From positions 475,182 through 539,181 of the forward strand of contig VXAZ01009653.1 in assembly GCA_013399875.1 (NCBI GenBank): a DNA stretch of 64,000 nt, written 5' to 3'. The notes under the pieces are model-generated. The model was not told the origin of the DNA. It made no database searches and saw only the letters and a list, made by a program, of their open reading frames with translations. The translations under genes and the position numbers were made by a program. How positions within the stretch are numbered: position 1 is the first letter of the stretch; each line of letters opens with the position of its first letter. Below are positions 1 through 10,700 of the stretch, piece by piece. This DNA is from Gymnorhina tibicen (taxonomy: Eukaryota; Chordata; Aves; Passeriformes; Artamidae).

Positions 1-57
1 CTTCCACTCTCCCAGGTTGCTCCAAGTCCTGTCCAACCTGGCCTTGGACATTTCCAA
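1..57 (-). mobile_element. CR1 LINE fragment, cut by the window start
   Basis: The reverse complement reads like the region just inside the CR1 3' end: GTCCAAGGCCAGGTTGGA, then GAGCAACCTGGGAGAGTGGAAG. The terminal part with the short repeats would lie before position 1. It is a non-coding 5'-truncated remnant. Confidence 0.85.
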
Positions 58-60
58 AAG

Positions 61-3000
61 AAAGGCACAGAAAATAAGTCCTTAGAAAGGGCTGAAACAC
101 AGGACCTCAAGTGTGAAATGGATACAAACCCAAGGAGCAAACAGAGCACTGAAGGGGAAACATGGCTGGGCTGAGAGGGAATCTTACTGGAATACCATCA
201 TTGTGCAACAGAGAAATCAATGCCATCAAAAAAATTAAGATATCAAGGAGTTTCCCTTCCTAGAGCCTTGTATTTTAACAGTGCTGACTGGCTTTATGAC
301 ATGCAAGCTCACCAGCAAACAGACGCCTCTGTGGGCAGAGAACAATCCCGGCGTCTGCAAGTCTGCTTGAGAAACACGTTTTTTGTAAGAGGTGGCTACA
401 AAATGCTTTTGTTGGGGGGTGAAGTACCAATACAGCGGGATAGTCTGTTCTTGTTTTGTCCCTTAAAATGGGAGAAAAACTAATCCTGCAATTCTGCACA
501 TTGTTTGCTGAACACAGGCACAAAGTGCTGCGCTCTCCCCAGAAAGCTGCTGATGCAGCACAGCTCAGAGCCAGGCACAGTGCAGGGCAGCTCCTACAGC
601 ACAGGAACAAACACTTCTTCCACTGCTACTTTCAGGGAAAATTAACAGCATTCTTGGGCAGCTCTTCAGGTGTCCAAAATATTCATTTTTACAGTCTCCT
701 CTCTTTCTTTGCTTTCAAAGAAATTTTACCTCCCAGCTCGTGTACCTACAACACAATTTGGGATGTGCCTCTGAGAGGCATTTATAACTAAAACAACAGG
801 CTCAGCTTCTATGTTACAAACAAGTAAATAAGAGGGAATAAGAAAAAGTGAAATTACATCTCGGAACACAGGAAGAACCAGCATTTTGGTTATCAAGCGT
901 GAAAAGGTGCTCAGCTCAATACAGTGGACAAATACCCAGTGAGACAGCCCAGTCCTCACTGTGCTGATTAGAGATGTTGTGAGCAAGAAATATAACATGC
1001 AATGCTTTTTTAAGCCTCTACACTTGTTAGGCAAAAGTTAATTTTAAAAGGTTGGTGTCAATGTCAAAAAAAAGCCAGGCCTTGCTCAAAAATGGCTCTT
1101 TAATGCTTAACAATCCTTTCAGAATGAGGACTGAATCCGTGCTCTGGATGATACTGGGGATCCAGGAAGTATAATCCAAAACTGAATAGAAAATGCCATG
1201 GCATGATGTAGTTTTCATTGTATTTTCCACAACATCTCTTGCTCTAACATTAATGTTAATCAGTACCTATTTTGCAGCCAGTTAAAAGCCCACATGAAAG
1301 TTCAGTGAGATGCACAATCCTTCCTCGTTTCAGCCCTTAAAACTATTGTTCATTTTTTTGTAAAACTGTCATTACAACAGTACCTGTACTGAAAAGAAGG
1401 TAAAACATTTTCTACTTATAATCATCCACAGCGTGATTAGGGCAATTCTGGATTGCAAGTGATACACAAACCCCACAATAAATAATGCACATAATTTTGA
1501 GATTAGCACTGCTGACAGCATTTAACTTCAGCACTGCTGCAAGACTTTGATCTAACATCGATATAACTGACTGCAACCCTCTTGCTTAATTGCCATCTAC
1601 AGAAGAATCTAATTAGGCCAAGAAATATTAAAATAGTTTTAATGGTTAACATAAAGCTTCATAAAAACAATCACTGCTGGTTCAAGGACACAATCAATAC
1701 CCCTAGTTTGAAAAATATTGTGGTTGCAATTATAAGTAGACTGGCATTCAATCCATCCTCTCCCCTTTTTCATAAAAATCAGTATCTTGAAGAATGTTCC
1801 TATGGCATTACATGCACTGTAATTTTTCACTCTTTCTCTAAATCTCAGAAAATGTGCTGTAGATGGCCCCAGGAGCAAACACAGCAAAGATGAAGTAAAA
1901 CTCGAAAAGGAGCTGTCTGGTTTAATCTATGAATGTTCACAGCAAGGGCTTCGTGTAAGAAATTTGTAATCAGGATTTCCACAAATGATGGTGGCAAGGC
2001 TTCATTGGAACTGGTATTCTTGTCATCTGCAGAGCCTGTCACAGCAACCTGCAAGCATTTGCTGTTGCTGTGATTTGAGAATCCCCAAGCATTCTGCTTC
2101 TCCCCAGTGCCCAAACACACACACTAGATCTTTCTGCTCAGAAACCACCCCAGCCTAATAGCCGTGCATTTGTTATGCTCTGCAGGGAGAAGTGCAAGAT
2201 CTACTGAAACAAGCTGCTGGAGTCTCAAAATGCCAACCAAAGCCCCACCAAATGAAACCTGTCCAGGATACAAGTTAGTGTGTCAATTAGGAGCAAACTC
2301 CTTGCACGGTGATGGGTAGGCGAGGGAGCAGGGGAACACCTGGGAAGGAACACGGGCTGTCAGAGCTTCTAACAGGGATGGCTTCACTCTGGGTAAACAA
2401 ATAACGCAGACACTCTGGGTCTTGTTTCTTAAGCACTTTTGTGGAATAAAAATACCTCAGAAGCAGGAGAACAAAAGCTATCCCTCCAGCTACCCTGTTT
2501 CTCCAGCCTTTAATTTAATTTGTGTCCAATTACGCCAAGGCAATTAGCTTTACAAGGAACAGGGTGAAATTTTCACAGAAATTTCTGGCAGCCCAGGATA
2601 CTTCAGCAGATCTGCTGCATGGCACTGGCTCACGATGAAAAAGAAATGGGGACCTACGCTTATCCAGGGGTCCCCCGAGAGAATCACATCCTGATGCTGA
2701 TTTTGTTCCACAGCCCAAGAAGAAGAAATGCACACACAGCTGCCACTCTCCCTGCAGTTGCCAGACCCCAAACAACTCTCGGTTAAAAACCGTTCTCTAT
2801 TAAATGACAAAGGAAGTCAAACAAGGATAATAAAGTTAAACTGGTACAAAGAAGAGGAGAACCAGTTCCTTGATGTCCTCCTTGCATCAGCCAAACCCTG
2901 CAGGCAGTTTCCAGCCCAGTTTTAGTGATGCTTTCTCACCTTTTATTCTTTCCATTCTCGAGTTTTCCTGGTGTACAGCCTGGGTATGAAGATGTTCAGA

Positions 3001-4872
3001 AGCATCATCTCCCAAAGCACACTCACCACGGGGGGTGATCACATGTTTTTAACCAGAGCATCACCTCCCTACCCCAGGCAGGTGCACCTCCCCTCACTGT
3101 TGTGTTGCAAAGAGACTTCAAAGCTTGAGCTAATGATAATTAGCACCCTGAGATGATAATCTTTCTACTAAATGGGAGGGATTCTCAGTAACAGTGGGGA
3201 GCCAACGTGACAGAGGCACCCACAGCCCTCCTGGGACGTGCTGTACCAGACCTGCCTGGCCCAGCTGGTACCAACACCAAGGCCAGGAAGAGGAGCAAGC
3301 AGCACAACTTTCCCGTTTCCCTAGGAAAGACCTACAGCAGAGAATCATCATTTTGTGGGGATCAGGGGTCCCAGGGAAGAAGCAGGAGAGAAAAGGAATT
3401 ATGCTGGAATAAAAGGTTTGACTGAGATTTGGATTGAAACCTCCACAGGTGAACCTCTGCTTCCACTGTCAGGTCACATCAGCTGGGTCAACACAGAAAA
3501 TACAGTGACCTCTTGCCCAAAAGGTTTAATATTAAAACCACTACCATATAATGTACGGTAACTTCATTATCATGGCATATTAAAATAGGCTGTTTATCTG
3601 CAGAATTTAGGGCTTGGACAGTAATCATTACCTTCTCAGCATTTCATAAAAAAAAAATTTAAAAATGGCTTGCAAATCAATATGTGAGCGCTTCAGCAGC
3701 ACACAGAAAATGTTCTACCCCAATAATTTCTTCCTATTTTGCAATTTCAACTCTGGGCGATGTGTGTAGGGAGAATGGGGAGGGTGGCAGGCAGAGATGG
3801 GTTTTATATCGACAATTCCCATTAGCATTGATGGGAATTGCACCCATAAAGACTCAGGTCAGTGGTGCTTTTCTTTACTCATTAGGTAATTTCCAGCATT
3901 TTATTCTTCTGGTTTCTGCTCTCTGCCCTATAATTTCCAATGCAGTGTTTAGATTCTTCCAAAAAGCTTCGTTGTGTGCTGGCTGCCACTTGCAAGTAAA
4001 TAGCACTGTGATGAACTTAGGAATATGTAGTTCTCCCATAATTGGTTGGTACCAGTCAGTGCAGTCCAGCAACGGAAAAAATGAGGAAAATACATTGCAA
4101 AAAATTAGCTGATTCAAACACTTCCTGAAAATACAGATATTCCACTATGACTTCTCATTACCAGCAAAATACTAGGGAAAAAGTATGATTCTGTGTCATC
4201 AAAAATAGCTGTGCCCAGCTTGAAAACTAAGGAACAAAGACCTGTATGTGCTTTACTGCATTCTGGGAGGGGAAATAAAGTAAGATTTGTCTTTTCTTCT
4301 CTCTCTGTAGCATCAGAGAAAGTTGTTCAGAGACCTTGTGGACAGCACACCAGATATGGTGTTCACAGTTCAACTCAATGTCCATAATAAAATATTTTGC
4401 CTGCAATGGAAACTGAACACCGTTCATTTTTCTCTCCATTTCTGTATTTATTTTTAAAGAACTTGACCCTGTTTCTATGAGAAAGGCTGGTGCATCACAC
4501 CATATACCAGGGATTACCGGATCAGAGAGAAAGGAACTGTTCTTTCTACAAGTCTGAATGTTGTTCATTAGGAGAACAGAAAAAAAATTCAAGGTAATAC
4601 ACAACATGTGAAAATTGCACTGATATTCCAGGATCAGCACGCCTGGGCTTCAAACCTACTACCCAAATCAATCACTGCTGATAATCATCCTTCAACAGAG
4701 CAATGCAGATCAATTTTGATCTGTTAAGTGCTTCTGCCTTACTTTATTACACCACTGTCTCCTAAAGAAGACAGATACTGAGGTATTTTAATAGAAATTA
4801 TTTGACACAGCTCTTATAAATTCCATAAAATAATTATCCTTGTGTTGCATATAGGAGTCAATTTTGTTAAGT
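61..4872. other. Intron sequence, no gene seen
   Basis: AT-rich unique sequence with ORFs of up to 142 codons (3684-4112 +), none with a recognisable domain. At 2505-2560 the sequence has closely spaced homeodomain-type cores (TTTAATTTAATT, CCAATTACG, GCAATTAGC), which is typical of, but not proof of, a conserved non-coding element. Confidence 0.6.
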
Positions 4873-5141
4873 GAGAAGAGCATGGGACCGGGAATTACAA
4901 AATGTGATTTCTAACCTTGTTTCTGCCCCTGATTCTAGCTAAGTGATTTTAGGCTAATCACTTTTATCTTTCTGTGCATCAGTTTTCTCATTTTGATATT
5001 GGAATTAATAACCTGCATCTTGGTAAAGACTTTTGAGGAATACTGATGAAAAGCATTAGATATGAATCAGGCCTTATTATTAATAATAGGAAATTGCTTT
5101 GGGATCCTTGGATGATAAGTGCTATTTAAATTCAAAGAAAA
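4873..5141 (+). mobile_element. Ancient MIR-type (CORE) SINE
   Basis: The order of blocks follows the MIR consensus. AAGAGCATGGGACCGGGAATTA is like the tRNA-derived head. GATTCTAGCTAAGTGATTTTAGGCTAATCACTTT is like the core GCTGTGTGACCTTGGGCAAGTCACTT, and TTTCTGTGCATCAGTTTTCTCATTTT is like TCTGTGCCTCAGTTTCCTCATCTG. The tail GCTTTGGGATCCTTGGATGATAAGTGCTATTTAAATTCAAAG resembles the 3' end of amniote MIR variants, preceded by an ATTATTAATAATA stretch. It is diverged, as expected of an insertion older than the bird lineage. The exact subfamily cannot be assigned by eye. Confidence 0.8.
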
Positions 5142-5680
5142 TATTGGGACTTTAATTGCTTCATCTTTCAGATCTACCCCAGTTTTACTTACTCACACAC
5201 TGACAGGTAAATTGAACTGGAATTATATCAGAGTGGATACACAAAGACACAAATGTATGAGCCCGTTGCATTATTGCTATTGCAGCTCCCAAGGCTTTGG
5301 AACACCTGCTTTGTGCTGCTCAGGATCCCACATAGCAAACACCCAAATCTCCCGCTGCTGGTGGGATATTGGGTATTAATGGAAACGCTGAAATCCCCAA
5401 ATTCAACAGTCCAACTTCAAGCCTTCCATTTATGACACGGTTTATCAAAGTCATTACAATTGCGATGAAACCGCTGTTGTTTTGAAATGATATAGGGAAC
5501 AAAGTGTCATTATCAGGTAGTTTCACTGAGTGAAGATCAGAGCCACAGTCTATTAAAGAATTGCCATTGATTTATTCACTAATGTGCCCTATATTTTCAT
5601 CCGCAAAAGCCTTTGTAAAACCCAGTGTCTATTAGTGCAATTATCCCACGTAACTACTCTGCAGGGCACAGCTCATTATG

Positions 5681-5695
5681 TTTTTTTTTTTTTTT
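5681..5695. repeat. Poly(T) run, 15 nt
   Basis: Fifteen T residues in a row, followed by GTCTTTTAG. On the plus strand this imitates a splice acceptor, but the gene runs on the minus strand. Confidence 0.95.
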
Positions 5696-5976
5696 GTCTT
5701 TTAGTGCTGAATGCTGCCAACAGCATCCGGGTACAGGAGGGGCTTTGGCGGGTGGTGACAGCGGGAAAACAATTCCAGCACCGGCTCCGACGGGAGCCTC
5801 GCCCACTGTCTCCATAACAAACTGCAGGGAAAGCAACTGCAAACTGATATTATCGTCCCAGCAGTGCCCCGGGACAGAGAGGCACGCAACAGGCACGAGA
5901 TGAAATGCAAGGAATTCTGTTTAAGCACAAGGAGTTTTAATTTATTCCTTGACTGCCGGGTTAATCAAACACTGGA

Positions 5977-6120
5977 GAAGGCTGTGGACTCTCCGCCCTC
6001 AGAGATGCTCAAACCCCACCTGAACAGAGCCCTCAGCAGCGTGCTGGAGGTGACCTGCTTTAGCAGGGGGCTGGACTCCACAGGAGCCTTCCAGCCCCAT
6101 CCATCCTGTGATTCTGTGAC
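5977..6120 (+). mobile_element. CR1 LINE 3' fragment (ATTCTGTGA-type subfamily)
   Basis: AGGCTGTGGACTCTCC, AGATGCTCAAACCCCACCTG, GAGGTGACCTGCTTTAGCAGGGGGCTGGACT and the end CCATCCTGTGATTCTGTGA follow the CR1 3' untranslated end of the subfamily with ATTCTGTGA terminal repeats. It is 5' truncated with no coding remnant. The ORF at 5864-6292 reads straight through it and is therefore not a gene. Confidence 0.88.
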
Positions 6121-7465
6121 TAATAATTCCTCTCAGATCACCAGGTTGTTGATGTGTGACCTATATTCACTACTGGAAATTAAAGGGAGCAGCTGCAAAC
6201 ACTTGAAACCTGGACTCGGTATAGGAATACCTCCCCTAATAAAACACTGCAGAGAAAACTTTGGCTTTCCTGTTTACTCATCTTCCACCTGAGGGAAGTA
6301 AAGCATAAACATGGCTCTTTTTAGCCATCCTAATTTTGGCAGGAGAGTAATGACTGACTTAATTACTAATCAGTTTGCATCAGAAATTAGCAGGCCAAAA
6401 GCAGAGTGCTGCATTAGTCACGCAGTTTTAATACCCAGTATTTTTGGTATTTCAGAAATATCTCTTTTCCTCAGAATTATCCAGCCAGAGCCCATTACCT
6501 TACCACAGCGTTCCCTTGCAGGAACATTATTTCTTCATTATAAACCAGATTCCAGGCTGGAAGTGGGAAGAGGAAGCCTCCCTGGTTGCCTGAGTCTCTA
6601 TTAATGACTGCAGAAAGCCCAGGCAGCATCTTCACACCTCTGAGATGCAAAGGGAACTCCATGGGAAAACAGGAGCACGCTTTGTTTCATTTAATAACAA
6701 ACCAAATCAATTTGACGAGCAGTGATGGCCTTGGCCCCCGGCACTTCTGAGGAATTAACAAGTGACCCGTACTTATGGCCTAAAGCAACACTCCTCCAGC
6801 AGGGATGGATCCAAAGCAGGAGCCGAATTTTCAGTCATATTTGCTTCTCAATGGGGAAGAAAGAGAAAATCACTAAGCAGAGAAATTTAGGTATAAAGGT
6901 CTTTCTTCCCCCGCCTATGAAACATGAATTATGCCCCTTTTTGTCGTTCATCAGAATTGTGACACCAGGCTAAGCAAGCATCATTTCTGTTCAGTGCAAC
7001 TTCCACATTTCAATGGAAACCATTTTGGAGTCCAGGACTTGTGCTTTTTGTACATTTTTTTTTTAAAGTTTAAGATGCTTCTACAACAAAACCTGTAAAT
7101 CAAAGCTCTTTGGGGCTTGAACTCCATGCTCTGTGCAAGACCTTCAGTACTGCTAACACCCATTCCACTTTCCAAAACAAATTTAAAGGAACATGCATTG
7201 TGGAAAAAAGAATAATGACTGCCAGTACCCAGTCTCCATATGGAAGGATAGGGACAATGGGAAGTGCATTATTTAAAAATACAGGAAGGCTGTGTTCCAG
7301 CCATAGTCGGGCACTATAAATATTTCAGCTACTTTTATAATTGGGTTCATTTAAAATACTATCTACTCCCAAAACATTGCATTGAAAATATATTGTGCAG
7401 AGTAACTATCATTTGTTTTGGTCCCATCAAAATATCACTCAAAAAAACCATTAGGGATTGGTCGG

Positions 7466-7537
7466 TTTTTTTTTTTTTTTTTTCCCCTGGCTGTGATGCT
7501 GTAAAACAACATCTCCCCGAGACCAAAAAAAAAAAAA
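7466..7537. repeat. Poly(T)18 and poly(A)13 flanking a 41-nt spacer
   Basis: Eighteen T at 7466-7483 and thirteen A at 7525-7537 face each other across CCCCTGG...CGAGACC. ACAACATCT (7507-7515) and AGATGTTGT (7538-7546) are also perfect reverse complements, so the segment can fold in two alternative ways. Confidence 0.9.
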
Positions 7538-7744
7538 GATGTTGTAGAACACATAATTCATCTTGCCTCTGGATAAAATGACTGCTGTGAAACAATCCAA
7601 AAACTTTCAGCAGGGAGATAAAACAATGTATATTTTTGCCAGAAAAGCCAAGTTGCCTGACAGCACCTCATCTTAGCCCAATGGATAAATCTCAGACAGT
7701 CTCTTGGACAATGATTTTTGTTCATCTCCGTAAGATAGGGTTAG

Positions 7745-7786
7745 TTATGCAATATTTTTAATATCAATGGCAAAAATATTGCATAA
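7745..7786. repeat. Perfect inverted repeat, 15-bp arms, 12-nt loop
   Basis: TTATGCAATATTTTT at 7745-7759 is the exact reverse complement of AAAAATATTGCATAA at 7772-7786. The spacer is AATATCAATGGC. A related ATAATATTTGCATTATCAATGCC follows, so part of the motif recurs directly downstream. The stem is nearly all A/T apart from two G/C pairs. Confidence 0.95.
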
Positions 7787-10700
7787 TATTTGCATTATCA
7801 ATGCCATGAAAGACACAACTCCTGTACAACAGCACTAAACTTTACACTACTGTGCAATAAAGCCTTTTCCTTTGAATTCTTTGCTTTTACTGGATTAAGT
7901 GAAAATGTGAAGATGGATTTCTATCCTGGTCTTTGTGTGTGTTTGCATTTAAGTTGCATTTAATATTTTTCTGTAAGAAACCAGCAGTGAGGGAGACCGG
8001 CATTCCACATCTGTATGAAACGGGGTATCCAACGGTGCTTTCTCTTTGCTTTTGAATTTTGAACTCCCCATGACTTCAGATAAATAGGAGGCTTCGTGGT
8101 TTGGATGCTATGGATTGCAACACAGCAAAAAACAGAGTCAAAAATTAGCAATTCCTCACAGAGGCTTCCAGAAGAAAGGGTTTGTTCTGCACAAGGCAGA
8201 GGTGTTAATATCCTCTGCACATTCCATACCCCTCAGATGTTATCAACCATGAACGTGAGAAGCAAGAACACAAAATAATCTCGCAGGATTAACCCAAACC
8301 TTGGCTGTGGGGACAAACCTGAAAATCCCCTCACACTTTTTTTCTCTCCAAACACAGACAGGGCTGGATCCATTTCCTTATGAGATGAGCCCACCATTAA
8401 CATCAGCTTTTGTACCTGTGTCAGCTCTGCCTTTTTAGCACTTTTAGCCTTCGGTCTCGGTGACAGGCAGATCTTTCACCATCTCTAATCTGGAAAGCTT
8501 TGCAGAATTAAGTTAAATGTGATGGTGAGCAGCACTATTTACAGCGGCAGCTTTGTGAGGTGTTCTGAACATCAGCCTTCAGGAAACGGCTGAAAAACTT
8601 CTTCACCTCACTTCAGAAACAGAAAACTTTTGAAGTTTGAGGGGGTTTTTTTTAGATCTAAAACTGTGGTAGGTTGAAGTCACACCAGAAAACGTATTCC
8701 AGGCTCCAGTTTGTGCCTCTGTCTGGCAAGGCCAGACCTAATGAGGACGGGCATATGTTCTCTCCATGAATTGTTCCAATCCCCCTTCCCTCCCGTTCAC
8801 CTGCTGATCCCAGGAACTGCCTCTGGTGCTGTGGCCAAGCCCTGGCTGGCTGGGGACACTCCCTGTCCCCCAGCACCTCCCCAAACAGCCTTTGTCTGTC
8901 CTGCTGCCCCAGCCAGCTGTTAGGCAATGATCAAAATCGGCCGATTATTGCTCCGGCCAAGAAATATTCTTCCACCAGGAATAAGAAATCACATCCATAT
9001 TGCCAGTCCCAAAGTAGGCAAGGAAAATTACGTTCATTAAAAATCCTTCCATAATGACATCCTTCCTATCAAAAGGCTCAGGGATGACTGACCTTGGCGT
9101 CCAGGATTAAGGCAGCATTATTTTTCTTGATTACCAGCAGCAGAATAGTGGCGAAATTATAAAGCCATTGAGAGGATTAATACAGCCCTGATCTCTCTCT
9201 CCTGGCTCTTTATCTCAAGCGATTAAAGTTCTCCAGGAAAAAAACCCTAAAATAAAATAGCCATGGAGCATACGCCTGCTGCCATGGAGAGAGACGGTAT
9301 CAGCTCCAGCACCAGCTCCCCGTGACAGCCAGGGCAGAGGTTAATTATGCATTCTGTATATGGTTTTAATCACTTTAATCAGATCACCGCTCTGCTCCAT
9401 CTCAGGCTGTAACTTCCTAAAAGCCAGAGGAGCCCTTTGGGCCTGGCCGTGTTTGTTTTAAGCCAGGGGAGGAGAGGAAGAGGAGGCAACATGCTGCATT
9501 AACCACAAACAAAAAAAGATGGTGTAAAACCTATTGACCAGACACACAGACTGAGCCTGGCCATGGGTGTGAGCGGGGCCAGAATGGCACCGAGAGGTCA
9601 CACGGGGGACAACGAGGTCCCTTCCTGCTTTAGAGACACCCAGAGAGCTGCCCCAGACTCTGGAACAAAGCACGTCCCCAACACACACCCTCCAGCTTTG
9701 TCTCTGCTTCCAGAGCCTGATATCCCAGCAAAGGCAAAGAAAAACAAGGGGAATAATTGCACAGCAACAGGAAAAGCCACGCTAAGAGAGACAGAACTGA
9801 CTGGCTGGAAATCACAGGAGTCAGAGCTCCCGTCCCCAACATGGGAACAAAGGATTGCTCCTTTCAGAACTTTGGCCGGGGTTATCATCAGCTCTGCTCA
9901 GGGTTTTGTGCTTGCATCTTACGCAGACAAATCTCTCATTTATGGACACTCGATTTGAAAAAAAAAAAGTTGAATAGGCCTTTTTTTATTATTTAATTAA
10001 GGAATATTGGCCCTCAGGAGGAACGGAGGAAGTGCCATCCACGGAATGGAGTGGGAGAGAGAAATCTGTCTTTGTTCCCTTTGGAGCATACAGAGACATT
10101 GTTATATTCTGTTTAAATTATTTTCAAGCTGGGTGGCATGAGGAGAGCATTCAGGCTTCTCCCCAGCAGCCAATATTTATTACAACATTAAAAATGTCAA
10201 ACATGGACGGGTTCTAACTTTGAACAAAACGATCCCTGAGCCAAACTGATCCTCATTACAAGGCTCCCTCACATCGCCAGACATCACTTTAATCCAAGGC
10301 CACACTTTCCCTGCCAGATACAGTTTCCAGGTTACTTTACTTTTATATCAGAAAGCAGAAACCCAAGAACATCAGTCAGTCCCAAATAAGCTCCTTTTTA
10401 CAAAAACATCCAAAATATTTGACAATTCTTGTGGACTCTTCTGCAGTGTTTTATCGAGCAAAGAGAGTCTTTAAAATAAATCTATTTCCTTTCATAGCAG
10501 CCCATAAATACTTCTCTATATAATGCTTTGGATATACCTGGCTATACACAAGGGACTTTAAAAGTGTTTGAAGATAATTTATTAATTTTATTTTTAAATC
10601 TAGCCATCTGGAGCTATAAACACATTTAGTGAATTACATAATAAGACCAATATCTAACAAAATCCTCCCACGCCTGCCCAGAGAAGTCCATCATCCAAAA

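Noticed and set aside
5681..5817. Poly(T) plus TTTTAG followed by an open, CpG-rich plus-strand stretch that looks like acceptor plus exon
   Set aside because: The gene is on the other strand, the peptide is not recognisable, and no donor with coding continuation was found. More likely low-complexity sequence.
5864..6292. 142-codon plus-strand ORF
   Set aside because: It reads through a CR1 3' fragment; no independent coding evidence.
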